The notes beneath the pieces are model-generated. The model was given only the letters and a program-made list of their open reading frames with translations, was not told where the DNA came from and did not search any database. This document shows, one piece after another, positions 54,339 to 62,044 of a stretch of 64,000 nt of DNA. The stretch's first letter is position 1, and every line of letters begins with the position of its first letter. The DNA lies in contig NZ_RHLG01000003.1 of assembly GCF_003712105.1 (NCBI RefSeq), forward strand, positions 186,001-250,000, written 5' to 3'. Position numbers and translations under genes: made by a program. The DNA is from Winogradskyella sp. Lineage in GTDB: Bacteria > Bacteroidota > Bacteroidia > Flavobacteriales > Flavobacteriaceae.

Positions 54339-55604
54339 ATGAAAACAAAACTACTCCTCCTTTTTATTTTATGCGTAGCAAGCATAAACGCACAGACAAC
54401 TTTTACATATACTGGTACTGGTAATTGGACAGACCAAGCCAACTGGTCACCAAGCTATCCTGGAGATACAGCGTATGATAATTCTACACTCACCTTTAAT
54501 ATTCAGGGTGATTGTACCATTTTAATAAACTCTGGTGTTGGCACTATATCAGCAACATTAAATATTAGTGGACGGTTGTATATAAATACAAGTGTACCTT
54601 ATGGATTTGCAGGTGCTAATTTGGACAATGGCACACTTGAGTTTGAAAACCTTGGTGACCTTCTTATTGGTCCGCCAGTTAGTTACACGATTACTGGTTC
54701 AGGTATTTTAAAACATAATGATCTTGCCTCTATTACAGGATTTTGTGTTATTCAGCCCGGTACTGCGACTAGTTCAGGAACAATAACTTTTGAAGGCTAT
54801 TGGGATATAGATGGCGGATTTGTAGATATAGACGTATTCTCAGATACTGATTATGATCGCATTTTTGCTAATGATTTAAATATAGGTAGTAGTGTACTAA
54901 CTATTATTGAACAAAATGGCTTCTTTCCTACATCATCAAATACAGAATTAGAGCCGCTAATAAGTACAGGAACTTCAGTTTTCACCTTCACAGTATTTAA
55001 TTATAACGTCACTAATGGTTATCAACCGGTATATGATTATATAGCTGGTGACCCTACAGTCCGTATAACCTTTACAGATATTGAAGCACCAATTCTTAGT
55101 TGCATTGGCGACCAAAATGTTAATGCAGATTGTTCAGTTTTCTATCAACTACCTGATTACAGTTCCATCATTGGAGTATCGGATAACGATGAATTCTCAA
55201 ACTTAACATTTACGCAGACTCCGCTAAATGGATTAGGAGCAACAGATGGAACAGAAGTTACTCTTACGGTTACAGATACAGGTGGAAATTCGGACTCGTG
55301 CTCATTTACGCTTAATATTACAAATCAAACATTAGCTAATGACGATGTAGACGATATTGTCAGTAGAAATATTTCTTTGTTTCCAAATCCTTCTAGTGGT
55401 CAATTTTTATTAAAAAACACCTCCGGATTAAACCTTATAAAAGCAGATCTTATCGATGTAAAAGGTGCAAAAGTCCATACAATAGACCTATCTACATATG
55501 TTGATACACATCATATAGACTTAACTGCATTAAATCCAGCTATTTACTTTTTTAAGATTTATACAGCTGATGGTGTAGCAACTAAAAAAATAATCATAGA
55601 ATAG
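54339..55604 (+). CDS. Type IX-secreted protein, paralogue of the preceding N-terminal module
   Basis: 421 residues: signal peptide (MKTKLLLLFILCVASINAQ), the same beta module as the preceding protein (TGNWTDQANWSPSYPG) and an HYR-like domain (~245-330; CIGDQNVNADCSVFYQLPDY, VTLTVTDTGGNSDSC). The type A sorting tail (ISLFPNPSSGQFLLKN ... LNPAIYFFKI ... KKIIIE) ends it. It is likely displayed at the cell surface and regulated together with its larger neighbour. A strong terminator follows. Confidence 0.88.
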   Translation: MKTKLLLLFILCVASINAQTTFTYTGTGNWTDQANWSPSYPGDTAYDNSTLTFNIQGDCTILINSGVGTISATLNISGRLYINTSVPYGFAGANLDNGTLEFENLGDLLIGPPVSYTITGSGILKHNDLASITGFCVIQPGTATSSGTITFEGYWDIDGGFVDIDVFSDTDYDRIFANDLNIGSSVLTIIEQNGFFPTSSNTELEPLISTGTSVFTFTVFNYNVTNGYQPVYDYIAGDPTVRITFTDIEAPILSCIGDQNVNADCSVFYQLPDYSSIIGVSDNDEFSNLTFTQTPLNGLGATDGTEVTLTVTDTGGNSDSCSFTLNITNQTLANDDVDDIVSRNISLFPNPSSGQFLLKNTSGLNLIKADLIDVKGAKVHTIDLSTYVDTHHIDLTALNPAIYFFKIYTADGVATKKIIIE

Positions 55605-55628
55605 TTGTATAACATATAAGAAATCAAG

Positions 55629-55667
55629 ACCATCCTTAAAGACATAAAGGATGGTTTTCTTTTTTTA
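55629..55667 (+). terminator. Rho-independent terminator
   Basis: ACCATCCTT (55629-55637) pairs with AAGGATGGT (55647-55655) around a 9-base loop and runs into a T-rich tract to 55667. It lies 24 bp after the secreted-protein gene. Confidence 0.9.
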
Positions 55668-55696
55668 AATATCTTAGTGAAAATTTTACAATTCCT

Positions 55697-56971
55697 ATGA
55701 AAAAAATACTGGCACTACTCCTATTTGCTTCAATTAGCATTTCGGGACAAAACTCTATAGAAAAAGATATTATTGATATTGAAGACAAACTCATCGAATG
55801 GCGAAGAGACATTCACCAAAACCCCGAACTATCTAACCAAGAATTTAAAACTGCAGAAAAAATTGCAGCGCATTTAAGGTCTTTAGGAATAGAAGTTGAA
55901 ACCGGTGTTGCTATTACCGGAGTTGTGGGTATACTTAAAGGGGATTTACCAGGAAAGGTGGTGGCTCTAAGAGCAGATATTGATGCCTTACCTGTTACAG
56001 AACGTAACGATTTACCATTTAAATCTACTGTAAAAACCACGTTTTTAGGTACAGAAACTGGTGTTATGCATGCCTGCGGCCATGATACGCATACCGCCAT
56101 ATTAATGGCAACTGCGGAGATATTATCAAAGCATAAAGATAAAATAAGAGGAACAGTAAAATTTATTTTTCAACCTGCTGAAGAAGGTCCACCACCAGGT
56201 GAAGAAGGCGGAGCTAAACTCATGATTAAAGAAGGTGTTTTAGAAAACCCAAAAGTTGATGCCATATTTGGATTACATATTAATGCAGGGACACCAGTCG
56301 GAACTTTAAAATACAAAAAAGGTGGTGTAATGGCATCTGTAGAGCGCTTTGTCATTGATGTTAAAGGGAAGCAAACACATGGCTCACAACCATGGTCTGG
56401 CGTTGACCCAATTCTTATTTCAGCAAAAATTATAGACGGTTTACAAACCATTATTAGTCGTGAAGCAAAACTTACCGAAGAAGCTGCTGTAATTACTGTT
56501 GGTAAAATTACTGCCGGAACACGATTTAATATTATTCCTGAAAGTGCTGAATTGATCGGAACCGTAAGAACACTAGACCCAGAAATGCGAAGTATGATTG
56601 AACGTCGCATGAAAGAAATGGTGTCTACTATAGCTAAGGCATATGGTGGTGAAGCAACCATTACATTCAGAAATCAAACGTCGATCACTTATAATGATCC
56701 GGAATTAACTGATAGAATGCTGCCTTCACTAAGAAAAGTTGCAGGTGACAAAAATGTTGTGCTAATGAAAGCTACTACTGGCGGTGAAGATTTCTCCTAT
56801 TTTCAAGAAGTGGTGCCAGGGTTATACTTCTTCCTAGGCGGCATGTCTCCTGAAGACGAATCTAAAGGTGCATTTCCACATCATACTCCAGATTTTATAA
56901 TAGATGAAAGCGGTATGCTACTAGGCGTAGAAGCTTTTACACAATTGGTTTTCGATTACTTGAACGAATAA
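55697..56971 (+). CDS. Exported M20-family amidohydrolase
   Basis: 424 residues with a signal peptide (MKKILALLLFASISISGQ). The M20D/hippurate-hydrolase-like features are WRRDIHQNPELSNQEFKTA, ALRADIDALPV, MHACGHDTHTAILM (metal cysteine and histidines), FQPAEEGPPPGEEGGA (catalytic E-E), and TTGGEDFSYFQ near the end. It cleaves N-acyl amino acids or related amides in the periplasm. The FMN protein starts one base after its stop. Confidence 0.92.
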   Translation: MKKILALLLFASISISGQNSIEKDIIDIEDKLIEWRRDIHQNPELSNQEFKTAEKIAAHLRSLGIEVETGVAITGVVGILKGDLPGKVVALRADIDALPVTERNDLPFKSTVKTTFLGTETGVMHACGHDTHTAILMATAEILSKHKDKIRGTVKFIFQPAEEGPPPGEEGGAKLMIKEGVLENPKVDAIFGLHINAGTPVGTLKYKKGGVMASVERFVIDVKGKQTHGSQPWSGVDPILISAKIIDGLQTIISREAKLTEEAAVITVGKITAGTRFNIIPESAELIGTVRTLDPEMRSMIERRMKEMVSTIAKAYGGEATITFRNQTSITYNDPELTDRMLPSLRKVAGDKNVVLMKATTGGEDFSYFQEVVPGLYFFLGGMSPEDESKGAFPHHTPDFIIDESGMLLGVEAFTQLVFDYLNE

Positions 56972-56972
56972 T

Positions 56973-58544
56973 ATGGCATCGATACTCGAATTTTTAGGTC
57001 AAATCCCTTGGTGGCTTTGGATTATTATTGCTCTTGGATTAGTAGCATTGCGTGATGTTCTTCAGCACAGACATACTATTAGCCACAACTTCCCTATTGT
57101 TGGGCATCTACGTTATTGGTTAGAAAGTATTGGTCCAGAAATGCGTCAATATTTTGTTGCAAATAACAGAGAAGAATTACCATTTAATCGTATTGAACGA
57201 GGTTGGATCTACGCTTCGGCGAAAAAGGAAAACAATTACGAGGGTTTTGGCACAGATAGAGATATATATGCGCATCAGCATATTTTTATCAATAATGCCA
57301 TGATGCCTTATAAAATTGCTGAACATCATCCTAATGCGATAGATAAGTCTTTTTTACCGTGTGCAAAAGTTATGGGTGCTTACAATAAGCGTAAGCGACC
57401 TTATCGTCCAGCATCGATTATCAATATCTCTGCAATGAGTTTTGGTTCGTTATCAGCTAAGGCTGTAGAATCCTTAAATAAAGGCGTTAAAATTGCTGGT
57501 GCTTACCACAATACTGGTGAAGGTGGTTTATCTCCTTATCATAGCAATGGTGGTGATGTGGTGTTCCATTTTGGTACTGGCTATTTTGGTGTTAGGTCTA
57601 AAGATGGCGGCTTTTCCATGGAAAAGATGGTAAAACTTGTGGAAGATAATCCATTTATAAGAGCAATAGAAGTAAAGCTTTCTCAAGGTGCAAAACCTGG
57701 AAAAGGCGGCGTGCTTCCCGGAAAAAAGATTACTAAAGAAATTGCTGAAATACGTGGTGTTGAAGTTGGGAAAACCGTTTTATCTCCACCAAATCACAAA
57801 GCATTTTCTAATGTGCCTGAGCTTGTTGATTTTATAGAGAACATTGCAAAAGCGACTGGCTTACCTGTTGGCATAAAGGCCGCAATTGGTAAGTTAGATC
57901 AATGGGAAGAATTAGCGCAAATAATGAAAACTGAAAATCGTGGACCAGATTTTATTGCTGTAGATGGTGGCGAAGGCGGCACAGGTGCAGCACCTCCCAG
58001 TTTTGCGGATCACGTATCCTTACCTTGGATTTATGGGTTTAGTGATATTTATAAACTTTTCCAAAAACATAAAATTGAAGATCGTGTCGTATGGATTGGT
58101 AGCGGAAAGCTTGGATTTCCTGCAAAAGCAGCAATGGCATTTGCTATGGGTGTCGACTGTATTAATGTGGCACGTGAAGCCATGATGAGTATTGGTTGTA
58201 TCCAAGCTCAGGTTTGCCACACTAACCGCTGTCCTGCGGGTATTGCCACTCAAAACAAATGGTTGCAAAATGGTATAAATATTCCTTTAAAGTCCGAACG
58301 ACTAGCACAATACTTTAGTACCTTTAAAAAGGAATTGATTGAGATTACGCATGCTGCAGGTTATGAGCATCCATGCGAGTTTAAAATGAATGATATCGAA
58401 ATGAATGTTGATGACCACAATCTTACGAAAGAGTTTGATAATACATTTGGTTACAATAAAACACCTGTAGGTTTTAATGGCATGCAAGATTTGAAAGATT
58501 GTATGCACCTAGGTGGAAAAGTCAATACTGAAGCCATATCCTAA
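56973..58544 (+). CDS. FMN-binding glutamate synthase-family protein
   Basis: 523 residues: one N-terminal membrane helix (WWLWIIIALGLVALRDVL) followed by the GltB central/FMN domain. Key segments are SLSAKAVESLNKGVKIAG-like, NTGEGGLSPYH, VKLSQGAKPGKGGVLPG, DGGEGGTGAAPP and the iron-sulfur cysteines in CIQAQVCHTNRCPAGIA. The amidotransferase domain is absent, so it is the stand-alone ferredoxin-type or related dehydrogenase. The exact reaction is unknown. Confidence 0.9.
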   Translation: MASILEFLGQIPWWLWIIIALGLVALRDVLQHRHTISHNFPIVGHLRYWLESIGPEMRQYFVANNREELPFNRIERGWIYASAKKENNYEGFGTDRDIYAHQHIFINNAMMPYKIAEHHPNAIDKSFLPCAKVMGAYNKRKRPYRPASIINISAMSFGSLSAKAVESLNKGVKIAGAYHNTGEGGLSPYHSNGGDVVFHFGTGYFGVRSKDGGFSMEKMVKLVEDNPFIRAIEVKLSQGAKPGKGGVLPGKKITKEIAEIRGVEVGKTVLSPPNHKAFSNVPELVDFIENIAKATGLPVGIKAAIGKLDQWEELAQIMKTENRGPDFIAVDGGEGGTGAAPPSFADHVSLPWIYGFSDIYKLFQKHKIEDRVVWIGSGKLGFPAKAAMAFAMGVDCINVAREAMMSIGCIQAQVCHTNRCPAGIATQNKWLQNGINIPLKSERLAQYFSTFKKELIEITHAAGYEHPCEFKMNDIEMNVDDHNLTKEFDNTFGYNKTPVGFNGMQDLKDCMHLGGKVNTEAIS

Positions 58545-58575
58545 TTGCACAACTCCCTAAAACAATGTATGTTTG
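58545..58575 (+). promoter_or_regulatory. Promoter with -33 TTG and -7 TATGTTTG
   Basis: TTG (58545-58547), 20 bp spacing and TATGTTTG (58568-58575) fit the Bacteroidota TTG-N19-23-TAnnTTTG arrangement, 16 bp before the ATG at 58592. Confidence 0.6.
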
Positions 58576-58591
58576 TTAAAAACCTAATATT

Positions 58592-59113
58592 ATGACCTCA
58601 GATACTATCCTACAACTATTTCTTAGTTTATTGCCTACACTAATTGTTGCGGCTATAGCATATTATTTTTTTAAAGGACTAGTAGATAATGAAGATAAAA
58701 GACGTCGATTTCTACTTCAAAAAAGCATGCAAAAAGAATCGCTTCCAATACGCTTACAAGCCTATGAGCGCATGGCGTTATTCTTAGAACGTATCTCACC
58801 AAACAAATTACTTATAAGAGTATCTCCAATAACCTCAAATAAAGAAAGTTACGAATCTTTACTTATATCAACAATTGAACAAGAATTTGAGCATAATTTA
58901 TCACAACAAATCTATATAAGTGACAAGTGCTGGAACATTATTAATGCAGCAAAAAATGCTACTATTCAATTAATACGTAAAGCAAGTATGAGTGAAAAAA
59001 CAGATACTGCTAATAAATTACGTGAAGTCGTTTTAAATGGTCTCATGGAACGTGAAGCACCAAGTAACACAGCGTTATCGTTTATTAAAAATGAAGTTAG
59101 TGAATTGTGGTAA
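58592..59113 (+). CDS. DUF7935-like protein with N-terminal membrane anchor
   Basis: 173 residues: one membrane helix (LFLSLLPTLIVAAIAYYFF) and a soluble helical domain (RLQAYERMALFLERISPNKLLIRV; SLLISTIEQEFEHNLSQQIYISDKCW). This is the pattern of DUF7935, a family confined to Bacteroidota and without known function. It has its own promoter candidate. Its stop abuts the stop of the convergent patatin gene with no base between. Confidence 0.82.
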   Translation: MTSDTILQLFLSLLPTLIVAAIAYYFFKGLVDNEDKRRRFLLQKSMQKESLPIRLQAYERMALFLERISPNKLLIRVSPITSNKESYESLLISTIEQEFEHNLSQQIYISDKCWNIINAAKNATIQLIRKASMSEKTDTANKLREVVLNGLMEREAPSNTALSFIKNEVSELW

Positions 59114-59995
59114 CTAGCTATGCTTTTGTTCAGCATAATCATAACCTTGTTGCCACCATTTTTCCATTAAACGCTTACTGAAAATCAAGGAATTTTCTGT
59201 TAGCGAAGTTGGCGTGTAGTATAGATTTAACTTAACATTATTAGCCTTAGCAGCCAGTTTGCCAATCTCAATATCATTACGCTCTACCTGATCTAATAAG
59301 TGCCCAAATAAATTCAGCATTAAAGAAAACGGATTCTTACCTAAAACCTTCTGCTTATCCATGTTTTCAGCTTCTAAAACAATAGCATCTACCTCGGTTG
59401 CACCACGTGCAATTGCTTCACGAATTGGAATTACACTACCTAAACCACCATCAGCATATTCATGCCCATCAACCACAGCTAAGGACATAAACGGAATATA
59501 GTTGCAAGAAATCCATATCCAATTACAAAACTCTTCGTAAGTACATTCATTGATTGACTTATACTCTACCCTATTCATAGATAGATTTGCAACAGTGACC
59601 ACAACATCGTGTCTCAGTGTTTTTATCAGTTTATATTCATCTTCCGTGAAGTTCCTTCTTATATTGCGCTTAAGTGCTTTACTTTCACCAAAAGTGCGCT
59701 TTCGCTTAATAAATTGCCACAAGGAATTCACAAAGTCTATTGACACAAACTCTCTATCACCTTTTTTACGTTGTACAAATGGACTTACACTAAAAATATC
59801 ATGCTGTTGCACATTAGTGAATATATCGTACAACTTGCCTAATCTACCGCATGCTAAATGCGGCACCAACAAACTTCCTGTAGATGTCCCTAAAAACATA
59901 TCGTACTCACGATACTCACGCTCAATAAGATATTGTGCAACACCGCCAGCAAAAGAGCCTTTGCTTCCACCTCCAGATATGACCAATGCTCGCAT
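59114..59995 (-). CDS. Patatin-like phospholipase
   Basis: 293 residues. The catalytic Ser-Asp dyad and oxyanion motif are seen: SGGGSKGSFAGGV (glycine-rich oxyanion), LGTSTGSLL with the nucleophile S in G-x-S-x-G, and EYADGGLGSVIP with the aspartate in D-G-G. It is a lipid acyl hydrolase, cytoplasmic or membrane-associated. It lies 3 bp downstream of the M1 peptidase on the same strand, so they probably form one operon. Confidence 0.93.
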   Translation of the reverse strand: MRALVISGGGSKGSFAGGVAQYLIEREYREYDMFLGTSTGSLLVPHLACGRLGKLYDIFTNVQQHDIFSVSPFVQRKKGDREFVSIDFVNSLWQFIKRKRTFGESKALKRNIRRNFTEDEYKLIKTLRHDVVVTVANLSMNRVEYKSINECTYEEFCNWIWISCNYIPFMSLAVVDGHEYADGGLGSVIPIREAIARGATEVDAIVLEAENMDKQKVLGKNPFSLMLNLFGHLLDQVERNDIEIGKLAAKANNVKLNLYYTPTSLTENSLIFSKRLMEKWWQQGYDYAEQKHS

Positions 59996-59998
59996 GTA

Positions 59999-61963
59999 TT
60001 AATTCTGATTTAGTTTTTCTAACATCGCTTTAGAAAATTTAACCATTCGCCAATTATGATGTTTTGTTGTTTCTCTAAGATTGTTCTGACAATTTACCTC
60101 GCAAGCGCCAATTAAATTTAAATATTCAAATGCCTTCATACGCAATTCAAAATGCTGCTGCGGATCTGTATAGCTCATTAATTCCTTCAAATATTCGTCA
60201 TTCTTATCAGATTCATACTCAAGTGTATTTAAAGCTAAAACCAACCATAATAAGCGCACGTTCTTGTCATTAAACCCAATTACAGATTTTGTTTTATTGA
60301 GATATTTTGAACGCTCTAAAGGAAAATTCACCCATAAGTTATATAAGGCGCTTTCTATAGTAAGATAGGATTTATCGTCGAGCAAGATCTCATATTTACC
60401 TTTTAAAGCTTCAGGAATTTTAGTGAGGTATTGAGCAATTGCTTGTCTAACCTTCAAAGACTCATTAAATGTTTCTTTTGATACTAAATCTGGACGTTGA
60501 CCAATGACCTTTATTTTAGCTTCATCTGACGCGTAGTACTTTAAATAATTACTGCATTTAGAGCTATTTGTCTCGCAGTCAACCATGATGTATTCATTAA
60601 TAAAAATCGATTGTCGTTTCAATATCTCTATAGCGTCCTCAAACGGAAATGCTTTATCTACAATCCACTTTGCAACAAAATCATCCAAAGGTTTCTCGTA
60701 AAGCGTTTCAACTTCAGATATAAAATCAGAAGTTTCCACATTAGTAAATTGATGCTTGTCAAGGTAATTTTTTACAGCAGTTCTAAAAACGATGCTACCG
60801 ACTTTATCTCTTAAAGCATGCAAGACCCAAGTACCACGCTGATAAAACGTTAGGCTACTGGACTTAGGATTTAAAAGCGATGTGCCATTACCAGCCAAAT
60901 CTTGCCTAGCGAGCTCTTGAGCGGAATTATACAGATTAAACATGTAATAATCTTCACCAAACACTTCTTTCTCAGCTAATAAAGCATAATACGTCGCAAA
61001 ACCTTCTTGCAACCAATGATGCTCGCCTGAGGTTGCTGTAACCAAATCTCCAAACCACTGATGCGCCAACTCGTGCGCATTAACATTTACATAGTTTTTA
61101 TCATTAAAGCCAGTAGAATCCACCATAAACGCATCAGAAAAAATGGTAAGACTTGTATTTTCCATACCGGCATACAGAAAATCATGCACCGGTACTTGCT
61201 TGTAGTTTTGCCATGGATACGGAAAACCAATTTCGTCTTCCAGAAAATCGAACATTAGTTTGGTATAACGATAGGTAGGCTCTATTTTAAGGGAATCTTC
61301 TGGATAGTAATAATATTCTAAAGGAATACCACTTTTTGAGGTCTCCACTTTTTTATCATAATCACCAACAACCAAAGCCACAAGATAGCTTGACATTGGC
61401 TTTTTCATTTTATAATACCACCTTTTGTATTTATAAAAACTCTCAACATCTGTTAAAGCACCATTAGAAATGACCTTAAGACTATCTTTAGACAAAATTT
61501 GCAATTCAAATATAATTTTGTCATTAACATCATCTATGCTAGGCAGCCAGTTACTGGTATACTTGCCTTGACCTTGCGTCCAGATTTGTGGCCCTTTTTT
61601 TCTTTTTAAAAAGTATAGTGCTTTTTTTGGATCGACTTTGTAGTTAATAAACAATTTATATTCTTTGTCTTTAGCAAAATTGTGCTTTACCCATATTTTG
61701 TTTTCATCTTGAGTAAAATCAACCTCTATTAGCGGGCTATCCTTTAAATAGAGATCTCGCAACTTCATATTCTTAGCATCAATAAAAATCGAATCTGTCG
61801 GCTTAATAATCTTGAAGGTAATAGTTTCATAACCATATACTCGTGATGAATCAATAAAAAAAGAAATATCAGCTTCTATCTTCTTAAAATCCACATAATC
61901 CGTTTGTTGTGCCGAAACTAGGACACCACAAAAAAAGTAAAACACTAACCACAATCGCTTCAT
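59999..61963 (-). CDS. M1-family metallo-aminopeptidase
   Basis: 654 residues: signal peptide (LWLVFYFFCGVLVSAQ), then the M1 fold with GMENTSLTIFS (exopeptidase motif), HELAHQWFGDLV (zinc ligands H-E-x-x-H), and WLQEGFATYYA (third ligand E), all about residues 260-330. It is exported, probably trimming peptides in the periplasm. The extra C-terminal ~200 residues are helical (HEAT-like ERAP1_C type). Confidence 0.93.
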   Translation of the reverse strand: MKRLWLVFYFFCGVLVSAQQTDYVDFKKIEADISFFIDSSRVYGYETITFKIIKPTDSIFIDAKNMKLRDLYLKDSPLIEVDFTQDENKIWVKHNFAKDKEYKLFINYKVDPKKALYFLKRKKGPQIWTQGQGKYTSNWLPSIDDVNDKIIFELQILSKDSLKVISNGALTDVESFYKYKRWYYKMKKPMSSYLVALVVGDYDKKVETSKSGIPLEYYYYPEDSLKIEPTYRYTKLMFDFLEDEIGFPYPWQNYKQVPVHDFLYAGMENTSLTIFSDAFMVDSTGFNDKNYVNVNAHELAHQWFGDLVTATSGEHHWLQEGFATYYALLAEKEVFGEDYYMFNLYNSAQELARQDLAGNGTSLLNPKSSSLTFYQRGTWVLHALRDKVGSIVFRTAVKNYLDKHQFTNVETSDFISEVETLYEKPLDDFVAKWIVDKAFPFEDAIEILKRQSIFINEYIMVDCETNSSKCSNYLKYYASDEAKIKVIGQRPDLVSKETFNESLKVRQAIAQYLTKIPEALKGKYEILLDDKSYLTIESALYNLWVNFPLERSKYLNKTKSVIGFNDKNVRLLWLVLALNTLEYESDKNDEYLKELMSYTDPQQHFELRMKAFEYLNLIGACEVNCQNNLRETTKHHNWRMVKFSKAMLEKLNQN

Positions 61964-62044
61964 ATGGTAAATCTACACAAGGACATTGCCAAAATGCAAA
62001 TCTTAAGACATTTCTTTTCTAGAAAATAAGTTAAATTCGCTTTT

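Noticed and set aside
56170..56661. 163-codon minus-strand frame opposite the M20 gene
   Set aside because: It is the antisense shadow of a well-supported amidohydrolase; the composition is as expected for complementary codons.
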